A stretch of 64,000 nt of DNA from Paralithodes platypus (GCA_032716605.1 CM064580.1:38065321-38129320); one strand, 5' to 3'; numbered from the stretch's first letter, positions 1 through 11,805 are shown. Notes: generated from the sequence alone by a model not told the origin. Made by a program: numbers and translations.

Positions 1-1206
1 GATGCCATCCCCCGCCACAACCTAACAAACAAAATCTACAACACAAACATGCACAACAACACAAAAAGGTGGCTGGCCAACTTCCTAGCAGGCAGATGTG
101 CACACGTATCTTTTGCCGGTCAGTCATCTAAAATCAGAAACTTTCCAAACGGAGTCCCACAAGGATCCGTCCTATCGCCCGCACTCTTCAATCTGTACAT
201 GCACGATATAACTACACCCAATATGCCCCAAATAAACTTAGCCTCCTATGCAGATGACATAACACTCACATGCACACACCATGACCCAAAAAGAGCAACA
301 GATCTCCTTCAACCCTATCTCAACACACTACATGGCTGGTGCACTACAAACAGACTTAATCTACCCCCAGCCAAATCCACCGCAACCCTGCTCACAAGCT
401 GGACAGGAGAACACAAATACATCCCTCAACTCACCATAAACAACACACCCCTAACACATACACACACACACAAAATCCTAGGAATAACATATGATACTCA
501 TATGACATTCAAACAGCACACCACAAACATTAAAAAGAAATGACACCCAGACTTAATGCCCTCAGGTCACTTGCTCACACAGAATTTGGACACAACAAAG
601 AAACGACCACCACAGTATATAAACAATACATAAGATCAGTGATCATGAGAGGCAATCAATTCCTGGCAGTAGCCTCCACGAACCAAGACCACCCACTAAA
701 CTACATGGCAACACACGCACAGACACCAAGAAATATCAAAACAACAAACAGCACACGGTATCACACACAATTACTGTCCTCTCTCCCATCCCGAACCACC
801 TTCCAGAAGCACATCCATACTCCTATCTCTCGCCGATCCATCCACTCACTCACAGACAACACGCAGTTGCAAGCACGACCTCCCGAAATCCATCCTTCCG
901 AATCCTCCCTTCCTTGCGAGGACAGAGTCCACCTGGCCAGGCTGAGATGCGGACACCATCCAGCTCTCCTGAGCTATCAGAAGAGACTGGATGACTCCGT
1001 TGTCGATGCCTGCCCGGGATGTAACACAGCACCCCATACCATTAAACATATAATGGAAGACTGCATTTCACACAACCACTTACGCCAACAACACAATCTA
1101 CACTCAATGAGAGCTCTGTTGGTAAGCCCGATCGTGGCCATGGCCTTCCTCAGGGACTCGGGGCTGTTCGGCCAGGCAGCTTAGGGAACAACAACAATAA
1201 CAACAA
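1..1206 (+). pseudogene. Non-LTR retrotransposon family A, 3' half, frameshifted and deleted
   Basis: Reverse transcriptase from a LINE-type element, which would copy element RNA at a nicked target. Coding sequence is already open at base 1 and shows the RT core motifs GVPQGSVLSP (bases 154-183) and YADD (bases 247-258). Compared with the copy at 47,982-49,043, a single C is missing near base 540, which shifts the frame. A 168-bp (56-codon) block is absent after base 644, and 9 bp are missing near 790. Downstream the frame carries a Cys/His cluster (CPGCN...H...H....C) typical of the C-terminus of such elements, then a stop at 1,182 and a (CAA)n-like 3' tail to about 1,206. The 5' part lies outside the window. 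The clade (Jockey/I-like) is not settled. It cannot encode a working enzyme as it stands. Confidence 0.9.
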
Positions 1207-1443
1207 CTCGTACAGGATTAATAGCTTTAACCAAAATGGTCACACTCCTTAATGGTCTAAGTGGCCATAGCCAAAATGGCTACACTATATTCCTTCTGTA
1301 CTTTCTCCATGCCCGATGAGATACATGATATTTTGATATATGTGGCACAGCCCTTGTATCCAATACAATACCCTGCGTGCAACCCCGCTCGAACCCCGCA
1401 CAACGTTGCTTGCAACTTTAATTATTATTATTATTATTATTAT
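1207..1443. repeat. Dispersed repeat ending in (ATT)n, copy 1
   Basis: About 237 bp nearly identical to 54,003-54,243. It starts CTCGTACAGGATT, includes the phrase CCAAAATGGTCACACTCC, and ends in an ATT microsatellite. Here it directly follows the CAA tail of the family-A element; at the second site it directly follows a truncated TTAA element. The shared simple-repeat tail suggests a retroposed non-autonomous element or the 3' end of an unrecognised LINE. No coding potential is visible. Confidence 0.7.
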
Positions 1444-2671
1444 ATTCGTCTTCTACACACTACAATATACATCCTTGATCTGCATACATTTTTATTTTGT
1501 TCTCCCATTTTGTCCCCCCTTGGCTTTCTTTGTTCTTACTTTCTCTGGAATTTATTTTATGTGTCTCTGGCATTACTTTTAATTTGTGCTGACTGTGTTT
1601 TTCGAGTGGTGTAATGTGTTGTGTTGTTTAAGTCTTTTTGTATCCCCCCTACCTCCACCCCCTGCTCTCTCAGTTTCTCTCTTGTTTTTATTCAGTACAG
1701 TAATCCTTCCACGTCTCTCGCCCACCCTTATTTCCATCGCTCCTCATCCCATGTTCTCTTCTCTCTGGCCCTTAGCACTTTATTTTCTTCCTTGTCGTCC
1801 TTTCCTCTCTTGTACCCTCTTTAGGATGATGACTCCATTTTCTTGATTTAATCTTGGCATTCAATATATATTGTTATGTAGTTTAAGAAGGGCCTGTAGG
1901 AATCCGAAGGTTAATTATGATTGTGTTGTGCTCCTTTGACTGTCTTCTAATGTGAATAAATTAGTTTACCATTAGCCAATACAACATTAACATTTCACCA
2001 TCGTACTGAAAGTGGTAATGGGGATTCACACGAACAATATGTCTTGCAACTTTTGATAGATGGTTTGACTGTGTTTAGTGATTATTTTGCATTATACTGG
2101 TTGTAGATTATATTCATGTGGGCTGTATGTTTTTTAAGGTTAATTCACAATCAATTAGGCATAACTTAACGAAAATAGCTTTCGTGTGAATCTACCTTTA
2201 CTATTGGGTTACGTGAGTCATATGTGATAGATCAATGACTAGGTTGGGAAGAAGACTACTATAAATTTAGACGTATTTGCTAATATATTGAATGCAGATT
2301 TAGCAGGTTAAATTTGCAAACCCATAGTCCTATAATTAAATATGACAATGAAATAAGTCCTCATTCCCAGTCTTGCAACAGATGGAGACATCACATATTT
2401 TCATTCATCACCGTGTTTGTTGTGAAACCGGTACAGTACCTGGAACATAAAATATAGTTGTATATACTGTCGTAGCAACTTGTGAATTAGGAAGATGTTT
2501 GTTTCCTCTACCTTGTTCGCCATGTATGCTTTACTTCTATTTGTATTGTTTATATATTTGTTATAATTTTCTCTTTCGCTTCTTCGCTCTTTTCTCTTGT
2601 TTTCATACGTCTTCCCCCCCAATTTTTTTTTTTTTTATCTCTGTTTTTCCTTCTTGTTTCATCTCTACAAT
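1444..2671. other. AT/T-rich spacer, no gene seen
   Basis: Pyrimidine-rich at first (1,480-1,850), then AT-rich. The open frames here are short and low complexity. Bases 1,880-1,915 (GTTTAAGAAGGGCCTGT...GAAGGTTAA) resemble part of the family-C MITE at 9,857-10,077, so a decayed relative may be present. Confidence 0.5.
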
Positions 2672-2736
2672 ATATTTACTGAGTGAAAAGCGGTGTCGCG
2701 CGGCCACTGCAACACCGCTTTTCACTCAGTAAATAT
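2672..2736. repeat. Perfect 25-bp inverted repeat with a 15-nt loop
   Basis: Left arm 2,672-2,696 and right arm 2,712-2,736 are exact reverse complements (the arm ends GAAAAGCGGTGT). The GC-rich loop is 2,697-2,711. The arms would fold into an uninterrupted hairpin in DNA or RNA. The surrounding DNA is T-rich and unremarkable. Alternatives are a very short foldback element or a small-RNA precursor; nothing here decides. Confidence 0.9.
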
Positions 2737-3428
2737 TCTTCCAGTTTCTTTTCTTACTTTATTGTATACCCTCTGTATGTTTTTTAAAGTGTGGCTTAAC
2801 GCTGTTCTTAGTATATCGTATTTTAATTTATTTTAGCTCCTAATAGTTTATATTAATCTGAACCTTACTGTTTTATATTTAATATTCATAGGTAAATATT
2901 TGTTTTGTTTCTTATGTAAACATTTCATCTATTTTAGATCTACTGAAGATGTAGACTGATTTTTCTGAAACGTCTGGTACCCAATAAAGATAATAAAGAT
3001 GTTCGGTACTACGCTGGCTCTCCTTTTCCTTGGGAGACATATATATTTATATATATAGAGAGAGAGAGTGAGAGAGAGAATAAATAAGAAGACGAGAGCA
3101 AACATCAACTCCATTTTCATCGTTTATTGATTAAGCTTTTGACAATATTTCGAACACTTCTTTGTTCATCATCAGGTGAAACACTAACGATCCTTAATAA
3201 CAAACATGATATCTGTTAACACTTTGTATTGAATACATGGATGTATTTAAACAAGTTTAATGTGACAATTCTACATAATACTTTACTTAAAACTGCTAGA
3301 AATATAAGTTAATAATTAAAAATAATAAAAGATTTACATGAATATTACATAATCCTAACTTCATATACCTGAACCAGTGATAGAAGACTAGTAAAGTCCT
3401 TTTTTTTCATAACAATTAATTATACTCC
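2737..3428. other. AT-rich spacer, no gene seen
   Basis: Contains a short GA run (about 3,055-3,080) and AATAAAG-type strings near 2,983-2,995. No recognisable protein or RNA gene. Confidence 0.5.
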
Positions 3429-3915
3429 TTAACACTCAAAGAGCCAGTGGTGGAGTATATTTGACTGTGCCGCCCAGCGGGGTGTTTTACCGTAAACGAG
3501 CTTGTTTCCGTGCTCGTTTTCATTCATAAACAAGAGCCAGAGCGTAATACAAGTATGTATCCCGGAAAGGGCGTTAAATGAGCTTTCTAATGACACCAGA
3601 ACCATCCTTCTACGATCACTGGTTGTCTTGCAATGATCGTACAACCGAAGGGCAAAATCGGTAAAATACGGTCATTTCCTTACATTATTAAGTGTGAAAC
3701 GAGTGAGGGAGGGTGGAATAGGGGGGAGTACATCTCAGTAGCTCCACGGCCACCGTGGCGAGCGGTCATGAGGTAACCTACGCTCCTTCCACCGCTCCGC
3801 TCTCTCTCAGAGCACATTACGGGCTCAAAATTGCATGCGACTATAGCCGGGCCCCGCCACATAGTCCTTGGTTCTCTCGCCCGGCTATAGCCGGGCGCCG
3901 CCAAAGAAGGGTTAA
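3429..3915 (+). mobile_element. TTAA-flanked MITE, family A, copy 1
   Basis: A 487-bp non-autonomous element bounded by TTAA at 3,429-3,432 and 3,912-3,915. The body matches the elements at 10,571-11,057 and 32,969-33,453: near the left end CCGCCCAGCGGGGTGTTTT, then a CGTTTTCATTCATAAAC block, and a right end reading GGCGCCGCC...AAGGGTTAA. TTAA duplication with ends beginning CCC/CAC is the hallmark of piggyBac-type transposition. No transposase is encoded, so mobilisation in trans is inferred. Confidence 0.8.
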
Positions 3916-3939
3916 TTTCAGACCTATTCCCTTCTAATT

Positions 3940-4569
3940 TTAACACTTTCACTGCGGTCAATGTATATATACGTCCTATATGATAAAGGCCTACTCTGCA
4001 TTTGACGTACATAATTATAAGTTGTAATTCCGGGAAGTTCTAAGCCACCAATTCACACATCAGTGTGCTCTGTGCATTGGTGGAGGGAGGATGTGTGTAC
4101 ACTGAAGAGGTGTTATAAAAGCTGAAGATAAAAAAAACAGGGCCACTTCTACATGTAATTATGACACCTATATACCAGGTAGAAATATGAGGTTAATATC
4201 ATCTTCATTTCAACATCCCATCCTTTCTTGTAAACAAAAGACATGATGCAATAATTGTAAATTTCATCCAGTTAACGGGAGTAGGAGTGAACAATAAAAA
4301 CGTATATTGTCGTTTGCAAGGAGCCAGCTAGTGGGTGACAGAAGAGACAATGTATTTATCAATTTACCCAGATGGTGTGAAGAGATAGGGAAGGTGTGGT
4401 GACTGTCATAGGGATAATTTGACCCAATCTTTTCATTGGAGCTAGTTAATTTCGCTTAGAGCTACAGATTTGGCACTAAGATGACATACAATATATTGAG
4501 TGAAATTAGTGGTAAAATTGCCACCTGGGCGTCTTTTTCCCTATAGAAGGGCTGCACCGAAAGGGTTAA
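3940..4569. mobile_element. TTAA-flanked MITE, family B
   Basis: About 630 bp between TTAA at 3,940-3,943 and 4,566-4,569. The ends are imperfect inverted repeats: TTAACACTTTCACTGCGG on the left and, reading inward on the other strand, TTAACCCTTTCGGTGCAG. It lies 24 bp from the preceding family-A MITE. The interior is AT-rich with no credible coding sequence. Seen once in the window. Confidence 0.7.
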
Positions 4570-5057
4570 TAAGTTATTAATTTTTTTTTATAACAAACAC
4601 ATTTTGTAAAACCTTTGCTTAACTCGCTATTTGTTGAATTAATGAACAATGATTAAATGTTTATTTATTTTTTATTTTCATGTTTAGGCTGTATTTCCCT
4701 ATGGCGTCACAACATAGAACAGTTGCATATTAACCTTGTTTGCATGGTGGTGTACATTGTCTTTCTATTGGGAAATAGTAGAAATACAACATTATAATAG
4801 GATTAATATAAGTTTAGTTTTTCCTATGTTTGTAAAAATAAAAACAAAATAGACATATAAGCAAACAGTCATACATACACCATTACTCACAATATATTCT
4901 GGTGAAATACGAAACGATTAAAGTTGGTCAATAAAACATGAATACAGTTTTACACTGGTAGAGCCAACGCTGTGAGGGGCTTCTATGTTGTTTTAATTAG
5001 TACTGATTAATTTTAGATTGTCTCATAGTCCCACTTCAAGATAACCCACCTCCCCCC

Positions 5058-5060
<3 letters not shown>
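4570..5060. other. AT-rich spacer, no gene seen
   Basis: AT-rich DNA with scattered short poly-A and poly-T runs. No recognisable gene or repeat boundary. Confidence 0.5.

Positions 5061-5133
<73 letters not shown>
5061..5133. repeat. (TC)n microsatellite
   Basis: Uninterrupted TC dinucleotide run of about 73 bp. Confidence 0.97.
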
Positions 5134-5137
<4 letters not shown>

Positions 5138-5460
5138 GCTAACTTTGTAAAATTTAGTTAGAAAACTTGTCTTGGCTCAAGACCGTTTACAACTAATTTG
5201 AATGCTTTCCATCTCTCGCCAAGATTTAATATTGACCCCTGAATGCGATGAAACGTCTAATTATCACCACAATCATAGAGTGAAACAGCTTATAATCGCC
5301 AAACTAATAGGCCGAAACATGGTGGTTACAAAATGCCAACTTTTATAAAAATTATGATACAGGTAGAAATGAAAGGAATATCTGACGTCAGTAGGAAGAC
5401 TCATGGTTTACAGTCAACACATTCACACTACCAAATAGCCACATTCCTAAATTATCACAA

Positions 5461-6392
5461 CCCAAAAGACCACAGCCAGCACTATCAGACAAAACCTACC
5501 ACAATCCAAACGACCACAACCAAAACGACCACAACCCAGACTACCACAACCCAGACTACCACAACCAGAACTATCACAAACAAAACCACCAAAACCACTA
5601 CAACCAAACGACCACAACCCAAATGACCACAATCCAAACGACCACAATCCAAACGACCACAACCCAAACGACCACAACCCAAACGACCACAACCCAAACG
5701 ACCACAACCCAAACGACCACAACCCAAACGACCACAACCCAAACAGCCACAACCCAAACGACCACAATCCAAATGACCACAATCCAAACGACCACAATCC
5801 AAACGACCACAACCCAGGCTACCACAACCCAGACTACCACAACCAGAACTATCGCAAACAAAACGACCAAAACCCAAACGACTACAACCAAACGACCACA
5901 ACCCAAATGACCACACCCAAAACTATCACAAACAACACGACCACAATCCAAATGACCACAATCCAAATGACCACAATCCAAACGACCACAATCCAAACGA
6001 CCACAATCCAAACGACCACAATCCAAACGACCACAATCCAAACGACCACAATCCAAACGACCACAGTCCAAACGACCACAGTCCAAACGACCACAGTCCA
6101 AACGACCACAGTCCAAACGACCACAATCCAAACGACCACAGTCCAAATGACCACAGTCCAAACGACCACAATCCAAACGACCACAATCCAAACGACCACA
6201 ACCCAAACGACCACAACCCAAACGACCACAATCCAAACGACCACAATCCAAACGACCACCAACTCAAACGACCACCAACTCAAACGACCACCAACTCAAA
6301 CGACCACCATCCAAACGACCACCATCCAAACGACCACCATCCAAACGACCACAACCAAAACGGCCACAGACCAAAGCGACCACAAACGTAAA
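5461..6392. repeat. 15-bp minisatellite (CGACCACAATCCAAA)n
   Basis: Roughly 58-60 tandem units of a 15-bp motif, with variant letters mainly at ATCC/ACCC/GTCC. The period is divisible by three and the motif lacks stops in several frames, so long artificial reading frames arise on both strands (Thr-rich on plus, FGLWS-type pentapeptides on minus). A longer block with ACCAGAACTATC...AAACAAAAC recurs near 5,565, 5,845 and 5,925, showing higher-order duplication. Best read as a satellite, not a gene. Confidence 0.95.
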
Positions 6393-6413
6393 TAGTTAAT
6401 CTGCTAACCTAAC

Positions 6414-6739
6414 TTAAGGGGAGATCTCCACTTGAGGGATTTTTTTCTTGACCCCTTTCACCCTCATGTTTAGCCCCATTGCTTTTGATATTATAAAACG
6501 TTCGCCCCATTAGTTTAGCGATTTTAAGAACTTTCACCCCATATTAAGACCTTTCGTGCCATTGAGGTGTCGATTTTATCCTGGCGAGCGATAGCGAGCC
6601 TGTAATTTAAGAGGACCCGGCCTTCGGCCGGGAAATTTTTCTACCGAAAAATGTACAAATTTATCTTGAAAGGGACTCGAGTGGGTGTAATTTCAAGCTT
6701 GATGGAAGTTTAGGAAACACACTAAAAACCTCCCCTTAA
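6414..6739. mobile_element. TTAA-flanked MITE with 11-bp TIRs (CTTAAGGGGAG)
   Basis: TTAA at 6,414-6,417 and 6,736-6,739. The outermost bases read TTAAGGGGAG inward from both ends. About 326 bp, with an internal hairpin around CCCGGCCTTCGGCCGGG and a GGCGAGCGATAGCGAGCC stretch that recurs in related form in the foldback element at 8,235-8,593. No coding sequence. The GGGG rather than CCC terminus makes this family distinct from the others. Confidence 0.7.
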
Positions 6740-7629
6740 GTAATTACCATAACGATACCTAAGCCACTACGAACCAAACTTTATTTAGTCCAATCTAATC
6801 TCTAGACCGTTTATCATCATGACCGTTTAAGTTCTGGCCGTTTCGGAGCGTGCTCAATTTAATCTGCTTACAGACTTACAAAGAAATGAGCAATGTTGAG
6901 TAACTTATAGAAATTCGTGAACCTCGTTTGTTTTTCTTTATGCAATTATGACTATCTGGATTGATTTTTGGGTGGATTTGCTTTTCAATAAATATTATAT
7001 AATGTATACACTAGTTTTGTAGTGCATGCATAAAATAATATATTCATGAATTGGTTTCCAGAGAAGTACTTCCATAATTAGAAATAGTTGTTCTATGAAT
7101 AACTGTACAACCCAGCCAGAGGGGAGGAAAGAGCTGAAGAGAACGAACAATGTTTGTCAGCGAAAAAAGAAGGAATTGGAAGAGCGAGAAATGTGTAAAT
7201 GTTTAGGGTGTTTTGCGGTGCGTGTTTATCTAGGAGAGCGAGAGAGGGGGGATGAGAGGGAGAGAGATAAATAGATAATATAGAAGAATAACCAACTATT
7301 TACCGCATTCTCTGATTGAATAAAAGTAGTTTTCTGGATAAATTGGATTGTTTTTGTCCTCAATAATAATGTTGTTTTAACCATTTTCTAATGCATTACC
7401 ACTTTAGATGATATAATTTCTTTACATACACCTATGTTATATTTCCTATATTTGTCACACAAATGTTACTTGATTATTTATTATTACCCCGTACAATTTC
7501 AATCGTATATTTTTACTGCACACTCCAAACAAAAGCTTATGACTGTGAACTATTGTATTGGTGACTGTTGTCGACTTGTATACGAAGAGGACCAATTACG
7601 GTTGGCCAAGCTTCAATCAAGTATATCTT
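6740..7629. other. AT-rich spacer, no gene seen
   Basis: No credible coding region or RNA gene. Short GA-rich patch at about 7,230-7,270. Confidence 0.5.
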
Positions 7630-7753
7630 ACAAATACACATGAGCTAATTTATCACGCCGTGGTGTAGTGGATTAAAGCATGTAAACTCTTCCTGACTGT
7701 CGGTGGTTCGAGTCCGGCTGGGAGTATAAAATAAATAGCTCATATGTATTTGT
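7630..7753 (+). repeat. tRNA-like sequence enclosed by inverted repeats
   Basis: A-box-like TGGTGTAGTGG at 7,661-7,671 and a perfect B-box GGTTCGAGTCC at 7,705-7,715, correctly spaced for an internal pol III promoter. The acceptor and anticodon stems do not pair well, so this is not a normal tRNA gene. The sequence is bracketed by near-complementary arms at 7,630-7,653 and 7,731-7,753 (ACAAATACACATGAGCTA against TAGCTCATATGTATTTGT). It may be a tRNA-derived SINE head or a tRNA-like hairpin element. Confidence 0.65.
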
Positions 7754-7894
7754 TAGACAAATATAATAAAATATTGGGACCCCATGTGTACCCACGTTAG
7801 AGTTGTATCTCCATAGTCTCAAGGGTTTGGGGGTTAGAGGGAGAAACGTGATCGTGTACTATATAAACTTATATTTACTAATTCAGTAAAATGC

Positions 7895-8182
7895 CATTAT
7901 GTGGTTATTATTCCAGCTACTATCATGAGACATTATGTGGTTATTATTCCAGCTACTATCATGAGACATTATGTGGTTATTATTCCAGCTACTATCATGA
8001 GACATTATGTGGTTATTATTCCAGCTACTATCATGAGACATTATGTGGTTATTATTCCAGCTACTATCATGAGACATTATGTGGTTATTATTCCAGCTAC
8101 TATCATGAGACATTATGTGGTTATTATTCCAGCTACTATCATGAGACATTATGTGGTTATTATTCCAGCTACTATCATGAGA
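7895..8182. repeat. Perfect tandem array, 8 x 36 bp
   Basis: Eight head-to-tail copies of a 36-bp unit starting CATTATGTGGTTATTATTCC, with no differences seen by eye between units. 36 is divisible by three, which explains the repetitive open frames on both strands. There are no spacers, so it is not a CRISPR array. The lack of divergence suggests very recent expansion or gene conversion. Confidence 0.96.
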
Positions 8183-8234
8183 CATTCTCCAGGTGGGTCA
8201 GATTATTTGGTCCGGTAGTACAAGAATGTCTGTA

Positions 8235-8593
8235 TTAATGGAGCCCACCTCGCTTTTTTGTATCTGTCTCCCCCTCTCTCTTTGGCTTGTATCCATTCGA
8301 CCCCATTCAGCCTACTATTTTAAGACGTTTACCCCCATCCAGGTGTCAGTATTTTCCTGGCGAGCGGTAACGAGCCAGCATATCTATATATTTTTGTTTT
8401 GACAGCAAGCTAAATTTGTACATATTTCGATAGAAAAATGTCTCTGGCGAAGCCGGATGCTGGCTCGCGAGAAATCGACACCTGGATGGGGATAAACGTC
8501 TTAAAACAGTTGGCTGAATGGGCCGAATGGATACAAGCCAGGGGATGAGAGAAAAGGAGAGAAAGATACAAAAAAGCCGGTGAGCCCCCTTAA
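8235..8593. mobile_element. TTAA-flanked foldback element
   Basis: TTAA at 8,235-8,238 and 8,590-8,593 encloses long inverted arms (about 8,240-8,379 and 8,456-8,588) around a short centre. Matching phrases include CCCCCATCCAGGTGTC on the left arm and its complement GACACCTGGATGGGG on the right. The outer ends TTAATGGAGCCCACC and, from the other side, TTAAGGGGGCTCACC are inverted repeats. No protein encoded. Confidence 0.8.
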
Positions 8594-8731
8594 CACTGTT
8601 CAGTCGGTATAGTGGTAGGTAACACAAAGATATACTAGCTCACCCGAAAACCCAAATGGATCAAGGGACCATATTCTCTGTCTCCCTCCAACCAAACAAA
8701 TGTCTTCTATAATATTAGTACGAGGTGTGCA

Positions 8732-8945
8732 TTAACCCCTTCTGTACCTGTTCCGTCTTTTTAACTTTATTCTGGCTACTATTAGAAGATTTGTGTGCAG
8801 TTAAATAGGAGCCTCCAGCAATTAACAGGTTCGAAGTTTCTCGCTTAACCTTTGTTCCTACCAAACATCCTTCTAAAACTGCACAAAATCGTCTAAACAT
8901 AGCTACAATAAAATTGAAAAGACGTCGCCGGTAAAGAAGGGTTAA
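8732..8945. mobile_element. TTAA-flanked MITE, family C, copy 1
   Basis: 214 bp, nearly palindromic overall. It begins TTAACCCCTTCTGTACC and ends GGTAAAGAAGGGTTAA. Internal blocks such as AAAATCGTCTAAACATAGC are complementary to ACTATTAGAAGATTTGTG. Related to 9,857-10,077. Confidence 0.8.
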
Positions 8946-9302
8946 CTATAACAGATTCAGTACAATGATCTCGAATTCACATTTTAGCAAATAATCCCAA
9001 AAATTCCATCTGTTACAAAAAATATAACAATATGGTTGGTTTGAATACAATTCGTTTATATACTTTAGCTTGGCAACCCTGTGTTCATGTCTCGCGTGTT
9101 TGTTTTTATGTTCTCCAGAATTCAAAAAATATTGTATAGAGCGCTCTTTTCAATAATAATTTTGTACGTCGTTCAGTTTAGCTCCGATTTCACGATTTTC
9201 TGTTTTTAATTGTTCATCTCTGCTCTTGTGCAGGTGTATTATATATTTATTTGTTTGGTTGCTATTTTTATTCTGGAAGGGAAATGCTATTTTGTTGATG
9301 CT

Positions 9303-9365
<63 letters not shown>

Positions 9366-9856
9366 TAATTTTTACTTCGTGGTAATGTATTCAACTAGGT
9401 TATTGCGATGACGATATGTTGGTGTTTCATTTGAGTTTCGAGTTGCTATAATAATGTATGTACTTAGTTTGGGGGGATTTTCTTCTTCAATGTCTTTGTT
9501 TCCTCCACAGCTCTTTAGTGATTAATTTATCTCGCAATTGCATTTCAGGCCATTATCATGTTCACTTCTGTTGGTTCAAGACATTTTACTTCATTTAAAT
9601 ATCAAAGTCTTTTCTATGCTCAGTAGTATTTGTTAAATATATACTACATAATTTTGTTCTTAAGAAAAAATATAGCTTCCTGATAATTCCCCACGAGAGT
9701 TGGGGGATCTGAGCTAGACTATTTTTGCCTGGAAAGAAAGTTGGTCGCATGCCTACATTTGCATACCTTATCTCGACGGAACCCCCCGAGGTTTCTCTGA
9801 GGATCAAACTTAGGCAAGTTTGTCAATGAGCCATCTTCCACAAATTCCCTAATTGA
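8946..9856. other. AT-rich spacer with a (TC)n microsatellite
   Basis: Contains an uninterrupted TC run at about 9,308-9,361. Otherwise AT-rich with no recognisable gene. Confidence 0.6.
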
Positions 9857-10077
9857 TTAACCCCTTCTGTACCGGCGACGTCTTTTTATATTATATTCTA
9901 GCTATATTTAGACGATTTTGTGCAGTTTAAGAAGGATCTGTGGTAGTAGAAAGGGTTAAGTGAGATAGTTCGAAGCCTGTTAGTTGCTGGAAGCCCTTGT
10001 TTAACTGAATAAAATCATCTAATAATAGCAAGAATACAATTAAAGAGACGTCGCTGGTACAAAAAGTGGATAATTAA
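9857..10077. mobile_element. TTAA-flanked MITE, family C, copy 2
   Basis: 221 bp between TTAA at 9,857-9,860 and 10,074-10,077. It begins TTAACCCCTTCTGTACCGG, and GACGTCTTTTTAT near the left pairs with AAAGAGACGTCGCTGGTAC near the right. An internal AAAGGGTTAA at about 9,948-9,957 could be the end of a half-length version. Confidence 0.8.
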
Positions 10078-10570
10078 CAACACTCCCAAGTAAATATAGC
10101 CTACAACCTAGTGTAACCTATCCTTAAACCATGAATGTCCATACCTGATAATAATATTCTAACACATTTTGTGTCCTCGTAGTCATCTCTTAGTTTCACT
10201 TGATTGTGCTATTATTTTGGTTGCCATCCACCTTTGTTTTCTACTTTATGCAAAATATTTAATTATAATGTTGCTTAGTATTGCATTTTGAAGCTTTGAA
10301 ATAACTCCTCATTGGCACGTTTAGTATCTTTATCCTGACATTTACTGTATGTATCGTCATCTCCCCTTCGAAGTTCTCTCGCTTGTGAAAGACAAAGTAC
10401 ACACGTGTTCACACTTGTTCGTCATTATTACACTCAAGATTACAATTCTTCCAAGATGCAGGTACTGAAAGCATTGTCGTCGTATAATAACATACATCGT
10501 AACTCCTGTGTTATTCACAACACGTCATAGCAAAGTATAACAACTTCCTACCGTCTTGCATGTTTTTTCC
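10078..10570. other. AT-rich spacer, no gene seen
   Basis: No recognisable gene or repeat. Confidence 0.5.
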
Positions 10571-11057
10571 TTAACCCTTATTTAGCGGGCTAGGTGGTCT
10601 ATTTGACCGTAGCGCCCAGCGGGGTGTTTTTACCCTAAATAGGGTTGTTTACGTGATCATTTTCATGCCTAAATAAGACCCAGAGCGTAAAACAAGTATC
10701 TATCCCTGAAAGGGCATAAACAGAGCTTTCCAATGACACCCCAACTATCCTTGTACGACCACTGGTTCTCTTGCAACGATCGCGCAACACGAGTGCAAAA
10801 ACCATGTAATTAGGTACTTTCCCTACATAATTCCCTGTGTAGCGAGTGCAAGAGGGTGGGGAGGGTGGGATTCATGTCAGTAGGTCCGCCGCGGTGGTCT
10901 GGAGCAGTCATACGCTTGCTACGCTCCTCCCACCACTCATCTCTCTCTCTCAGCAACATTACGTGGTGAAAATGGCACACGACATAAGTTGTGAACTGCC
11001 ACTTAGTCCATATTCATTTCCCACGACATAAGTTGCGCGCCGCCAATTAAGGGTTAA
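10571..11057 (+). mobile_element. TTAA-flanked MITE, family A, copy 2
   Basis: 487 bp, the same length as copy 1. Begins TTAACCCTTATTTAGCGGGC and ends AATTAAGGGTTAA. Shares with copy 3 the block CGTGATCATTTTCATGCC, the phrase GGTCTGGAGCAGTCATACGC, and a TCTCTCTCAGCAACATTACGTG stretch in the right half. Confidence 0.85.
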
Positions 11058-11805
11058 TAATGGCCCCAGTATCACGCAGTTATAGTGCTAATTTTGATTT
11101 ATGTTAAAATTCACATACTCGATAAAAAAGGCATTTGTATTCTATTTGTTCGTGTTCTCTTTATATTATCTAATGACATTTATCAGTATATATTGATACA
11201 AGCGGCATTATAGTTATTTTTTTGTATATATCAATAGTGATCCTATAGATAATATCAAACTTTAACCCTCAAACTTTGAAATTATGATATAATTAGTTAG
11301 AAATAATTAGTTTAATCAACTGATAATATCAAGAAGATAAACACAAAGTAAAACTTAGATAATCATAAATATATAGTATAATAGGTTGTTAACCTATAAG
11401 TGTGTTATTGTGACTCAGGAAATATCAAATTAAGACTGAATCAAAATACGATTAAACATAGTCAAAGTTTTGGTTTATAGATGCAAATGGGAAAATACTG
11501 TACAGCAACGCAGATTATTACATTGAAATCCTCTTGGTAATGGGTAAACGTAAATACATGTTTTGAGTGAACGAAATGCTCATGATTTTTCGCTAATAGG
11601 AAATGTTGGAGCTTAGGCGACACGTACATGGTAACATATACTGTATATGTTTCTACAGTAAACATATTACATTTATACATTTCATAACACACACATGTAC
11701 GGGCTGCACACACTGCCCCAAAATGTTACATTCTAATATCATATGCCATACACAGACGAACACACACACACACAACAACACACAATGATATTTTTTGTTT
11801 TATAT
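11058..11805. other. AT-rich spacer, no gene seen
   Basis: AT-rich, with short CA runs near 11,758-11,785. No credible gene. Confidence 0.5.

Noticed and set aside
5447..6395. Long overlapping open frames (Thr-rich on plus, WSFGL/CGRLD-type on minus)
   Set aside because: All are translations of the 15-bp minisatellite; the period is a multiple of three, so stops are absent by construction.
7895..8182. CRISPR-like direct repeats
   Set aside because: The 36-bp units are contiguous with no spacers, and the context is a eukaryotic repeat field.
7883..8238. Repetitive proteins encoded on both strands
   Set aside because: Artefact of the perfect 36-bp array; every frame repeats the same 12 residues.
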